Positions 1 through 8,643 of a stretch of DNA of 12,578 bases are shown here, one piece after another. The stretch comes from JAZDOH01 sp043798815 (GTDB taxonomy: Bacteria; Patescibacteriota; Gracilibacteria; UM-FILTER-43-11): the NCBI GenBank assembly GCA_043798815.1, contig JAZDOH010000034.1, positions 1 through 12,578 of the forward strand, in the 5' to 3' direction. The notes under the pieces were generated by a model. The model ran no database searches. It had not been told where the DNA came from and was given only the letters and a program-made list of their open reading frames with translations. A program made the translations under genes and the position numbers. Numbering within the stretch: the first letter of the stretch is position 1; every line of letters begins with the position of its first letter.

Positions 1-43
1 ATTGAAAAAAGCTCCAAGCTTTCTAATGCGGAATAAAATACTC

Positions 44-72
44 TTGACAATTTGTAAAACTTAATCTATCAT
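44..72 (+). promoter_or_regulatory. Sigma-70-type promoter of the Rhs operon
   Basis: A perfect -35 box TTGACA (44-49) is followed after 17 bases by TATCAT (67-72), five of six matches to the -10 consensus. Transcription would begin near base 79, leaving about 70 untranslated bases before the ATG at 149. Genes 2 and 3 follow at short gaps without visible promoters, so this site probably serves all three genes. Confidence 0.75.
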
Positions 73-88
73 CGCTAACCTTTGTAAA
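51..88 (+). repeat. Direct repeat TTTGTAAA around the -10 box
   Basis: The octamer TTTGTAAA occurs at 51-58 and again at 81-88, 30 bases apart, close to three helical turns. One copy lies between the -35 and -10 boxes, the other just past the expected transcription start. This arrangement fits a pair of repressor half-sites, but AT-rich octamers also recur by chance and no regulator is identified. Confidence 0.3.
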
Positions 89-148
89 GTTCCCCAATAA
101 ATATCGCCTTCCCGGCCCACCTGATTTTATTCCTAATCCACAACGATT

Positions 149-3100
149 ATGAAGGCCGCGAAACGATTTTTAGTATTTTTGCTTCTCCCCGTTTTATTTT
201 TTACCAACGTGGCACGGGCGGAAGAACTGTACGCGCCTGACAACCACAACAAACCTGATCCGCTCGCTTCGAGCAAGCAGTTGCAGGGTAATTTCCGCGT
301 GGGCGAATTTACCGGCGCGGCGATTTATGATTACCCGCTCGCGTTGCCGCCGGGACGTAACGGGCTCACGCCGTCGCTCAGCCTTACCTACAACAGCCAG
401 GCGGATAATAAAACGGAAAACATTGTGGGTTACCACTGGGACATCACCCAATTTTCCATCAAACGCCTGAACAAGCACGGAGTGGATAAACTGTATCAGG
501 AAACTTTTTTCGTGGCTGAAACGCCCGCGGGAAGCGGTGAATTGGTTCCGATGAATTTGAGTGGGGAGCAACAGGGTGAATACGGCCTAAAAACCGAAGG
601 TTCTTTTTCCCGCTACGAGTTTTTGAGCGACGTGAGTTGGCGCGTCACGGACAAACAGGGAACCCGTTACACATTCGGTGCCACTGAGGAGTCCCGTCAA
701 TTCGACCCGACGGATCCCAGTCGCGTGTACGCGTGGATGCCTTCGGAAATCCGGGACACGAATGATAATTTCATCCGTTACACATATTCCAAACACGAAA
801 ATCAAATCTACCCAAAAACCATTGTGTACACGGGACATGGCAGTGAAGACGGTATTTTTGAAGTGCGGTTTTTGCCGTTCGCGGAAGAGTCAAATTTCGG
901 CGGCCAACCCGATCGTTCATCTGCAGATTATTCGCGGGGATTTCCGGTCCAAACGCTTCATTCCATCAGCGGAGTCCGCGTGTACGCCCAAGGAATTTTG
1001 CGCCGGCAATATGATTTTGAGTATCGCGATGTGTCTTCTATTGGCTGGCTGACACTCAGTTCCATTACAGAAACGGGTTTTACGCCTGATGGAACGGCGA
1101 CGGCTTTGCCTCCCGCCACTTTTGATTACACCGAGTCACGGGTTGGCTGGGATGAATCAAGCGATTATCTGCCTGAATGGAATATTGAAGAATGCCAACG
1201 ACCCGGTTATGGCGGCTGTAATCATGGTCAGAATGTATTTTTATGGGACATGACGGGGGACGGACTGGAAGATTTTGAATACGTCGGACTCCTGGGCAGT
1301 GATCCTTACCAGGATTCCATTCGCGCCGTCAATAATGGCCAAGGCGGATGGACCAAGGTGCCTGGGCAATTTACGGATGCCAACGTCGGCTCTAAATATA
1401 CATTGCCGAATTCTCATCAAAAAGTTATGGATTGGAATGGGGACGCGCGCGCTGATTTGGTGGGTTCGAGCGAACACTATTACGGTTCTACCTACTCGCA
1501 AGAAAGCGATGCATGGCTCAGTACAGGAGAAGAGCTCAGAAATATTATTCCTCTTTACATGGTTATTCTCATGGGGGCAGACCAGGAATTGGACAAAGGA
1601 GTTGTCATTGGAGATTTAAATGGGGACGGCCTGCCGGACATGATTCAAAATGTTTATCAGCATGAGGAAGTATTTCCGAATCCATGGAAAGGCCAGCTCC
1701 TCGACCAGGCATGCCTGAATCAAGGCGGACAATCATGCCAGCTCACGGATTTGTGGCATTCGCCAATGGGAATTGTTCGATATTCCAATCGGAATCATCC
1801 CGGGATTCGGCAAATGATCGCGCAGGATTGTAATTTGGACGGACTGACGGATTTGCAATTCACCGGCAGCGGCGCCACCACATGGATCAATGACGGAAAA
1901 GGAGGGTGGATTGAAAATGGCGCCTGTCCTTTTGGATCCGGCACAGAAACCCACACCAAACGCCAAGCCGACTTCAATGGGGATGGGCTGATGGATTGGG
2001 CCGAGGGATCTTTTACTTTTCACACCAGCGGCCATCGGATGGAGACCCGGAACGTCCAAATCAGCATCGTCAATGACGGGATTGATTTTCCCAATATTTT
2101 CCCAGTCGTGTTTGGACAAGGCGGAAATTATAACGAACTGCCCCATGGTTTTGGAGTGCGAATTGTGGATTTGAACGGGGATCTTCTCCCTGACGTGATT
2201 CAGGGGTTTAGGGAATTCAACAATGCCACATACCAATACGACACTACCAAACGGGTGTGGCTTAACAATGGCGAACGGCCTTACTTCCTTAAAACCATCC
2301 ACACAAGCGAGGGAGCTCAAATGGATTTGGAATATAAAACTTCCGCCCAAGCCAAAAAAGCCGATGGTTCCCAGGCAAATCCCAACCTCCCCATCGTCGT
2401 GACCACGGTGAGCAAAGTGACGACCAATGACGGACTTGGTAATGTGAGCCGGCTCGACTACGCGTATGAAGACGGTTTTTACCACTTCAACTCGAGCGAC
2501 GAACGTGGGTTGGCGGGTTTTCGGATTTTGAGTAAAACCGATTCGCTCGGCTTCACCTCCAAAACTTATTTCCATCAAAGCCAAAACAGCGTGGCAGACG
2601 CGGCACATGGAGAATTTGAAGACCATTTCAGTAAATCCGGCATGCCGTACCGGGAAGAAATGTACGATCAAACCGGCCAGCTCGTGCAAGTGACCACCAA
2701 TCGCTGGGAGTCGACAGACTTGGGGAACGGGCGGTTTTTTCCACTTCTCGCGCAAACCGTCTCCCGGCTCATCACACCGGAAACGAGTGTCGTTAAAGCA
2801 ACGGCGCAGACATTCGAATACGACGCTTACGGCAACCAAACCCGTGTCGTGGATTACGGCGAAGTGAGCGCCAGCGATGACGCGGGAGAATTTGCGGATG
2901 TAGGCGCTGATTTGCTGGAAACCCGACAGACATTCACTCAAAACACGACAGGTTATTTGGTCGGGTTGCCCGCAGAAGGACAAATGTTTGATCAGACCGG
3001 CGCGCTATTATCTCACGAACGCCATTACTACGATTCCTTGGGATTGGGAGAAGTGTCGGCGGGAAATGAAACGCGCGCGGAAAGCTGGCTAGACACCTCG

Positions 3101-5998
3101 AACACATTCCTCGGCACCGAGCGGACATACGATGAGTACGGCCTGCCACTCGCAGAACACAACCCACGAGGATACGAAACAACTTTCTCGTATGACGACA
3201 CTCATTTATCCCCCATCCAAACGACCAACGCCAAAGGGCATGTGACGAGCGGAACTTATGATTGGGCAACCGGCCAGCCGCTCACCGTCACGGATCCCAA
3301 CGGCACACAAACCGTAAATTTTTACGATGGTTTGGGACGGATTTTGGAAGTCAAAAAAACAAATCCCGCGGATCCGGGCGCGCTCGTAACGGTAAAAACC
3401 GCCGAATACGATGATACTTCCATGCCGCGTTCGGCTCATGAAATTGCGGAGGCGGGCAACGGGATCACGGTGGAGGCGATCAGTTACCTCGACGGTTTGG
3501 GACGAACGGTGGAACAAAAAAGCGAAGGGACAGGCGAACAGTGGGTAACCGCGGGAACGCTGTTCGACGAACGTGGAAACGTGAAAAAATCATTACAACC
3601 TTATTTCAGCTCGTCATCAGCATTCGAACCGCCGGATCTGAATGGGCTTGGCACGGAATTTGCGTACGACACGCTCAACCGGGTAACAACGGCCATCAAC
3701 CCGCTCGGCACAACAACAACTTCCTACTTCGGATGGTCGCAAGCAGTAACCGATCCCAACGGAAACAGCAAAGATTATGAACAAAATTCCCGCGGGAACC
3801 TCCTCATTGCGACCGAGCATAACGGTGCGGAAATTTACCTGACACATTACACATATGATCCAGCCGGCCGGTTGATCTCATTCGCTGATTCAATGGGAAA
3901 TATCCGTGAATTTACCTACGATTCGCTGGGGCGCAGACTTACCCAAACCGCTCCTCACCTGCCTACCGGACAGGCAGGCTCATCGACTCAATCTCCTTCG
4001 CGCTGGAGTTATGAGTATGATGAAAATGGAAACGTGGTCGCCCGCGTGGACGCAAAAAACCAAACGATTCAATACGCCTACGACGAGCTGGATCGCCTTG
4101 TCACAGAAGATTTTTTGGGAACGCCGGAAGCAGACTACCAATTCGCTTATGATCAAAATGCCTATGGCCTTGGTCGGCTGAGTCAGGCGAATTCATCGGA
4201 TTATCTCCGCAATCTCACCTATGATCCTTGGGGTCGGGTGGTCGGCGAAACCAAAACCATACGCGATCACGCGTTTCCCATGGCTTGGAGCTATGATCTT
4301 TTGAATAGTGTTACAGACATGCAGTATCCCGATGGCTCCGCGCTCGAACAACAATACAACGAAGTTCATCAGCTCAGCAGTGTGGCAGTGAACGAGCAAA
4401 TATTCGCGAGTAATTTCAGTTATTCCCCCCTCGGCCAAATCACTCAAATGCAGATGGGTGACGGAACTGTGGTCGCCAGCACTTATGATCCGAACCAGCT
4501 CTACCGCCTGACCCGTAAGCAGGCGGCGCTGACGGATCAAAAACTGCAGGATTTGAGTTACGTGTACGACCCCATGGGCAACGTGCTCAGCCTCCAAGAC
4601 GCGGCTCCCGGCATCACTGCCAAAAACGTCGCGTACGCGTACGATCCGCTGTACCGGCTCACCCAAGCCATCTTCACCAACACGGCCAACCAGCAGGATC
4701 GTACGGACACATTCGCTTACAATTCCATCGGAAACATTTTGAACAAATCCGACGTGGGCGATTACGTGTATGACTCCCCTCACCCCCATGCCGTCACAGC
4801 CGCGGGCAGCGCGCACCTATTCACTTACGACACCAATGGCAATTTGACTGGACGTGATGGTGAAATTTTTGTTTACGACCATCGCGACCGCCTGACCCAA
4901 AGCGGCTCCGCCACCGGATACCTGTACGATGAATCTGACCAGCGCATCGCCAAAATCAACCTGGAAACCGGCGGAATTAAATACTATCCGAGCGAATTTT
5001 ATGAAATCGACGATGAAAAAGAAGTGAAATATGTGACGGTAGGCGACCAGAAAATCGGTAAAATCGAAGTGGAGCTCACCACGCCAAACGATGATGACGG
5101 AGGTGGAGATGGAGATGGAGACGGTGACACGGGCGACGATGACGGAGGTGATACCGGCGATGGTTCCGGAGATGACACGGGTAATTCGGATGATGGAAAT
5201 AGTGGAAATGATGATGGTGTCGGGAACATGGAAAATCCCACCGTCACTACCACTCCAAATTCAACTGCAATTCGAACTAGTGGTGGCGGAAATTATCGTG
5301 GCTCCCTGCCCTTTTACCTGGTTGAAAAATTCATGGGGCCATGGATTAACCAATCAGAAGAATTGATTTCCACTCCGAAAAAACTTCGGCCAAAAATCCC
5401 GCCAAAAACCGACCTCACGTTCCATAATTTACAAATCGAATACAATCCAGAAGGAACCGAGCTCAGTTGGAACCCAATGCCAAAAGATGTTGTGGCGTTT
5501 CAGGTGTACCGCAGTAAACGACCCTACGACCAACCCGGTTATCCCAGCCAGCTCATTACCACCATTAAACCTAAACCAGGCGCCAGGCTCATACGCTACA
5601 CCGACGAATGGGCTAAAAACAAGTTTTACTCATATCGCGTTACCGCCGTGAATGAACACGAGGACATCCTGACCACCAGCATCGAATTGGCTCCCGAACA
5701 GGTTTATTTAACCGCGAATGAACCGACAACGGTGGACTTCACTCAAACATCGCATGCCCCGTTCAACAAAGTGTTCCTGGTTCCCAACGACCAATTGATA
5801 TTCACCGCCAACAAAACAACTCCTCAAACATCCATCGCTCCCAAATCCGGCTTTACCGACCGCACCAAACTCACCGTCCGTTACCTGAATTGCCGCCCAA
5901 AAACCAACGGGAAAGAGTCCTGCATTGAAACAGATGAAAAAGCCCTTGATGTATTTGTGATTCGCAAACCAACTCAAAAACAAATATCCTTTAAGTAA
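149..5998 (+). CDS. Secreted SpvB/FG-GAP/RHS-repeat protein (TcB-like) lacking the RHS core
   Basis: Large exported Rhs/Tc-toxin-type shell protein, 1949 aa. A Sec signal peptide ends about VARA/EE (residue 24). An SpvB-like domain follows (about 40-330; it contains PPGRNGLTPSLSLTYNS). Six FG-GAP/VCBS-type Asp-rich motifs start near residues 367, 428, 489, 560, 608 and 674, as in the Tc beta-propeller. A TcdB-like middle region lies near 714-810 and YD/RHS repeats run from about 890 to 1640. TcB-TcC shells enclose a toxin and end in a conserved core; here the repeats stop after YVTVGDQKIGKIEVE and no core follows. Instead come an Asp/Gly linker (about 1648-1693) and a fibronectin-III-like segment (about 1750-1850). 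The missing core is encoded in the third gene of the operon. The start has no Shine-Dalgarno but is followed directly by the signal peptide. Family is certain; working as half of a split toxin is inference. Confidence 0.93.
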   Translation: MKAAKRFLVFLLLPVLFFTNVARAEELYAPDNHNKPDPLASSKQLQGNFRVGEFTGAAIYDYPLALPPGRNGLTPSLSLTYNSQADNKTENIVGYHWDITQFSIKRLNKHGVDKLYQETFFVAETPAGSGELVPMNLSGEQQGEYGLKTEGSFSRYEFLSDVSWRVTDKQGTRYTFGATEESRQFDPTDPSRVYAWMPSEIRDTNDNFIRYTYSKHENQIYPKTIVYTGHGSEDGIFEVRFLPFAEESNFGGQPDRSSADYSRGFPVQTLHSISGVRVYAQGILRRQYDFEYRDVSSIGWLTLSSITETGFTPDGTATALPPATFDYTESRVGWDESSDYLPEWNIEECQRPGYGGCNHGQNVFLWDMTGDGLEDFEYVGLLGSDPYQDSIRAVNNGQGGWTKVPGQFTDANVGSKYTLPNSHQKVMDWNGDARADLVGSSEHYYGSTYSQESDAWLSTGEELRNIIPLYMVILMGADQELDKGVVIGDLNGDGLPDMIQNVYQHEEVFPNPWKGQLLDQACLNQGGQSCQLTDLWHSPMGIVRYSNRNHPGIRQMIAQDCNLDGLTDLQFTGSGATTWINDGKGGWIENGACPFGSGTETHTKRQADFNGDGLMDWAEGSFTFHTSGHRMETRNVQISIVNDGIDFPNIFPVVFGQGGNYNELPHGFGVRIVDLNGDLLPDVIQGFREFNNATYQYDTTKRVWLNNGERPYFLKTIHTSEGAQMDLEYKTSAQAKKADGSQANPNLPIVVTTVSKVTTNDGLGNVSRLDYAYEDGFYHFNSSDERGLAGFRILSKTDSLGFTSKTYFHQSQNSVADAAHGEFEDHFSKSGMPYREEMYDQTGQLVQVTTNRWESTDLGNGRFFPLLAQTVSRLITPETSVVKATAQTFEYDAYGNQTRVVDYGEVSASDDAGEFADVGADLLETRQTFTQNTTGYLVGLPAEGQMFDQTGALLSHERHYYDSLGLGEVSAGNETRAESWLDTSNTFLGTERTYDEYGLPLAEHNPRGYETTFSYDDTHLSPIQTTNAKGHVTSGTYDWATGQPLTVTDPNGTQTVNFYDGLGRILEVKKTNPADPGALVTVKTAEYDDTSMPRSAHEIAEAGNGITVEAISYLDGLGRTVEQKSEGTGEQWVTAGTLFDERGNVKKSLQPYFSSSSAFEPPDLNGLGTEFAYDTLNRVTTAINPLGTTTTSYFGWSQAVTDPNGNSKDYEQNSRGNLLIATEHNGAEIYLTHYTYDPAGRLISFADSMGNIREFTYDSLGRRLTQTAPHLPTGQAGSSTQSPSRWSYEYDENGNVVARVDAKNQTIQYAYDELDRLVTEDFLGTPEADYQFAYDQNAYGLGRLSQANSSDYLRNLTYDPWGRVVGETKTIRDHAFPMAWSYDLLNSVTDMQYPDGSALEQQYNEVHQLSSVAVNEQIFASNFSYSPLGQITQMQMGDGTVVASTYDPNQLYRLTRKQAALTDQKLQDLSYVYDPMGNVLSLQDAAPGITAKNVAYAYDPLYRLTQAIFTNTANQQDRTDTFAYNSIGNILNKSDVGDYVYDSPHPHAVTAAGSAHLFTYDTNGNLTGRDGEIFVYDHRDRLTQSGSATGYLYDESDQRIAKINLETGGIKYYPSEFYEIDDEKEVKYVTVGDQKIGKIEVELTTPNDDDGGGDGDGDGDTGDDDGGDTGDGSGDDTGNSDDGNSGNDDGVGNMENPTVTTTPNSTAIRTSGGGNYRGSLPFYLVEKFMGPWINQSEELISTPKKLRPKIPPKTDLTFHNLQIEYNPEGTELSWNPMPKDVVAFQVYRSKRPYDQPGYPSQLITTIKPKPGARLIRYTDEWAKNKFYSYRVTAVNEHEDILTTSIELAPEQVYLTANEPTTVDFTQTSHAPFNKVFLVPNDQLIFTANKTTPQTSIAPKSGFTDRTKLTVRYLNCRPKTNGKESCIETDEKALDVFVIRKPTQKQISFK
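3958..3978. repeat. 21-base palindromic repeat inserted in frame in the RHS gene
   Basis: CCTGCC (3958-3963) and GGCAGG (3973-3978) form a hairpin-capable inverted repeat around a 9-base centre. It adds residues LPTGQAG (1271-1277) between two ordinary YD repeats without breaking the frame. Short CCTGCC...GGCAGG palindromes scattered through genomes, including coding regions, are something I recall from Patescibacteria. Only one copy is visible here, so its repeat nature must be tested genome-wide. Confidence 0.5.
5090..5223 (+). repeat. Asp/Gly-coding low-complexity tract
   Basis: An imperfect run of GAT/GAC and GGN codons encodes a linker of Asp and Gly with a few Thr, Ser and Asn (about residues 1648-1693 of the first protein). 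It separates the RHS part from the fibronectin-III-like C-terminal part. Such acidic linkers are common in surface proteins and may bind calcium. It lies where the RHS core would be expected to begin. Confidence 0.8.
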
Positions 5999-6012
5999 TA
6001 ACCACATTCATT

Positions 6013-7518
6013 ATGAAAACTCTTTACCATTTATTCTTTGCCATCGCATTATTGTTAGCACTCTTGAACCCTGTCCAGGCTTCCCAAATGACTTATCAGA
6101 TTCAGGGAGCCGTTCGATTGTCAGATTCAAAACCGGCTGTCAAAATTGCAGTTCAGCTGATGGATCAGTCCGGTCGTGTATTACAAGAAACTCAAACCAA
6201 AGCAACGGGGCGTTACGGTTTTAGTAATGTGATACTGGATTCCGGACAATCTTATTTTATAGCTATAGAAATGACACCACAGGGGCAAGTCAAAAAGCCA
6301 ATCGATCTAAAAAATAGCCGGCAAATAATTGATTTTGATTATCGACCTCAAATAGAAACCCGTGTTGATTTCGCCTATTGGTTCTGGGCGGACGGAACTC
6401 GGGGAAATTCTAATAGCGTAGATATTGATGATGCTTTTTTGATCACAGGAACGAAAACGGAACGGGCAGGCCTCCATTTTGACAGCACGTTCGACTTTAA
6501 AGGACTCAGTCCTCAAACCCGGCATCATCGGGTTGTGGATACCAAGGACGCCCACTTTTGGCTGGGAACTTTAAAAGACGGAAAATTAGGATTTTTCACA
6601 CGGGAAAAATCCGGCGTGGTTAGATTAATCACTCCTACCAGCCGTGAAAATGACATCAGGTACGCGCTGCCCTTCGAAGGATATCAGAGTGAAGGGGTCA
6701 CCGTGAAAGAAGACACTTATTACGCCATTCACATAGCGGAAATCAACCGATATGCCATGATCTATGTTAACCTCATCAGCAAAAGCGGCCCTTCCTCCAA
6801 ACAAAAACCAACGCTCAAGCCGGATCGCCACTCTTTTCACGGTCAGGTCATGGATGAAAAAGAAATATCAGTTTCTCAAGTCCCTGTTGGAGTGATGGAT
6901 GAAGAAGGGGAAATCGTGGCCGAAACCAAAAGCGATAAAAACGGTTATTATGAACTATGGAACGTGAAGCTCAACAGCAAAGGCTCTTATTTCCTAGTCG
7001 CGGATCCGGCGCATTTTTCCGATTATATTCTACCGATCCGTTTGGCCGAAAAAGAGCAGAACCGGAATATCAAACTGTACTACCCGAGAATCATCAACGT
7101 GTCTTTTAAATACAACCTGGATCATTCACCATCGTTCTCCGTTGGAGGAAATTATCAGAGGGGATTTTTAAAACTCGTTTCCGGTTTTGATGACGGAGAT
7201 TTTTCCGGAGTGGATTTAAAGGAAGGGATCATCACACCAGCCGACAAAGGCATGGTTCATGTGGAAATGGACTCAAAAGGCGTTCTGCGGCTTGAAGCAA
7301 ATAACCTGGGCGGCGGCGGAATTGTGGATTTGGGGCAAGTGGCCGGTGATTTTGGGGTAGATACTATTCCACCATCGCTAAAAAAACAGGAAGTGGAAAT
7401 CAAAACAGGCCATGCTTATGGAATTTATGACAAAAATAATAACAATTACGGATTTATCAAGATCAAAAATATCCGGCTCGACTTGAGTGATGAATTTTTT
7501 GAACGCAATTTAAAATAA
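6013..7518 (+). CDS. Exported two-repeat beta-domain protein of the Rhs operon, function unknown
   Basis: 501 aa with a Sec signal peptide ending about VQA/S (residue 23). The mature protein looks like a tandem duplication. Residues about 28-112 and 275-362 both resemble carboxypeptidase-regulatory/SdrD-B-like beta-sandwiches; compare GRVLQETQTKATGRYGF with GEIVAETKSDKNGYYEL. Each is followed by a second module starting VDFAYWF or VSFKYNL and ending in VTVKEDTYYAIHIAEINRYA or VEIKTGHAYGIYDKNNNNYG. No catalytic motif is seen. The gene starts 14 bases after gene 1 and ends 6 bases before gene 3, with no Shine-Dalgarno and the same ATTATG start context as both. Lying between two parts of an Rhs toxin, it may be a structural partner, adhesin or assembly factor; that is inference. 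The signal peptide and duplication are clear in the sequence. Confidence 0.88.
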   Translation: MKTLYHLFFAIALLLALLNPVQASQMTYQIQGAVRLSDSKPAVKIAVQLMDQSGRVLQETQTKATGRYGFSNVILDSGQSYFIAIEMTPQGQVKKPIDLKNSRQIIDFDYRPQIETRVDFAYWFWADGTRGNSNSVDIDDAFLITGTKTERAGLHFDSTFDFKGLSPQTRHHRVVDTKDAHFWLGTLKDGKLGFFTREKSGVVRLITPTSRENDIRYALPFEGYQSEGVTVKEDTYYAIHIAEINRYAMIYVNLISKSGPSSKQKPTLKPDRHSFHGQVMDEKEISVSQVPVGVMDEEGEIVAETKSDKNGYYELWNVKLNSKGSYFLVADPAHFSDYILPIRLAEKEQNRNIKLYYPRIINVSFKYNLDHSPSFSVGGNYQRGFLKLVSGFDDGDFSGVDLKEGIITPADKGMVHVEMDSKGVLRLEANNLGGGGIVDLGQVAGDFGVDTIPPSLKKQEVEIKTGHAYGIYDKNNNNYGFIKIKNIRLDLSDEFFERNLK

Positions 7519-7524
7519 ACCATT

Positions 7525-8619
7525 ATGCAACTCACTTTCAAGCGAGTTGCCTCCCGACTCATCATTTTTATTCTCAGCATTGTTTTTGTGTTCGGCAATA
7601 CCGACCCAGCTTGTGCCGTAGGCAATGTCATTCGCGGCGAACCTAAAATCTACTTTTTCCTCACCGACCAGCTGGGCAACATCACCACCGCGTTGGATGC
7701 AGATGGGAACATCGTTGAGCAACGGGATTACTTGCCCTTTGGGGATGATAGGGTGAATGAACCGACTGAATCTGCCAAAACCGATTACGGGTTTACCGGA
7801 AAAGAAAAGGATGATGAAACAGGTCTGTATTACTACGGGGCGCGGTATTATGATCCTTTAATCGGCCGATTTATTAGTCAGGATCCTTTGCTTTTAGGGG
7901 AAGGCGACCAATCTTTGGAATCGGTTGTAGCCAATCCTCAGGCGCTCAACCCCTACAGTTATACGTTCAACAATCCGGTAAAATATGTTGATCCGACAGG
8001 CAGAATCCCCAGGGACGCTTCATTCCTCGACAAATTAAAGAGCATTCTGAATTTTGACAGCTCCGGAAACGGCTGGTTGGCCCATAGCGCCAAAGCATAC
8101 GCGGCCAATCCCAATCCACAAACGCTTGCTGAAATGAAAAGGCGTCAATCAGTAGCTCTCTGTCGACTGGACAGCAATCCGTCTCCTTTTTCCGATGAAA
8201 CATGGGATCCGATAACCACCAAAAGAATCCTTCAGCTGGATTCAAAAGTGCAAATTCCTGCCACGGATTTTGTTAATAAAACCGAAGAAGAGCAAAAAAC
8301 TCAATTGCGGGTGACCGCCGGGTATCGCACCAGCAAAGAACAGAATGAAGAGTATGCAAAAGGAAGAACAAAACCCGGCCCAATAAGAACTTACGCAAAA
8401 GGAGGCGAAAGCTATCACAATTACGGATTGGCCATGGATGTTGTTCGAATGAAAGATTATCAGCCGGTATGGAAAGTCCTTGGAAAACCCATCGTGGATA
8501 TCGCCAATAGCTTAGGTTTTGAATGGGGCGGCCATTGGCCTTCGCCTAAAACAGACAATCCGCACTTTCAAATGACATCCGGCCAATCGATTAGTGATTT
8601 AAAAGGTAAGAAAAAATAG
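7525..8619 (+). CDS. Exported RHS-core protein with C-terminal M15 endolysin-like peptidase
   Basis: 364 aa. A Sec signal peptide ends about ACA/V (residue 31). Residues 43-159 are an RHS-repeat-associated core: YFFLTDQLGN, then FTGKEKDDETGLYYYGARYY, GRFISQDP and the closing DPTG (156-159). After a linker, residues about 225-355 form an M15 peptidase resembling phage L-alanyl-D-glutamate endolysins: VTAGYR (263-268), SYHNYGLAMD (296-305) and DNPHFQM (344-350). H298, D305 and H347 match the zinc ligands, and D344, three residues before the last His, matches the catalytic Asp of Ply500-type enzymes. The predicted target is the peptide stem of peptidoglycan. Unlike usual Rhs toxins, the core is joined to its own signal peptide rather than to the repeats, which are in gene 1. 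Only one DPxG motif is visible, so self-cleavage as in TcC is uncertain. The start lacks a Shine-Dalgarno. Confidence 0.93.
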   Translation: MQLTFKRVASRLIIFILSIVFVFGNTDPACAVGNVIRGEPKIYFFLTDQLGNITTALDADGNIVEQRDYLPFGDDRVNEPTESAKTDYGFTGKEKDDETGLYYYGARYYDPLIGRFISQDPLLLGEGDQSLESVVANPQALNPYSYTFNNPVKYVDPTGRIPRDASFLDKLKSILNFDSSGNGWLAHSAKAYAANPNPQTLAEMKRRQSVALCRLDSNPSPFSDETWDPITTKRILQLDSKVQIPATDFVNKTEEEQKTQLRVTAGYRTSKEQNEEYAKGRTKPGPIRTYAKGGESYHNYGLAMDVVRMKDYQPVWKVLGKPIVDIANSLGFEWGGHWPSPKTDNPHFQMTSGQSISDLKGKKK

Positions 8620-8643
8620 ACTCGTTCACTCCGAAGCTGAAAA

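Noticed and set aside
1733..2983. Long minus-strand reading frame of 416 codons opposite gene 1
   Set aside because: Its translation has no leader, motif or normal composition, and the opposite strand encodes clear FG-GAP and TcdB-like sequence; it is a shadow frame.
4193..4816. Minus-strand reading frame of 207 codons opposite the RHS repeats
   Set aside because: It mirrors the YD repeats, with repeated His, Val and Arg residues arising from their codons; no independent coding signal.
5090..5223. Repetitive GATGGA-like units as a possible CRISPR or tandem array
   Set aside because: Units are irregular, have no spacers and stay in frame as an Asp/Gly linker.
8620..8643. Terminator after the Rhs operon
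   Set aside because: No stem-loop with a following T run is visible; the only inverted repeat nearby brackets the gene 4 promoter instead.
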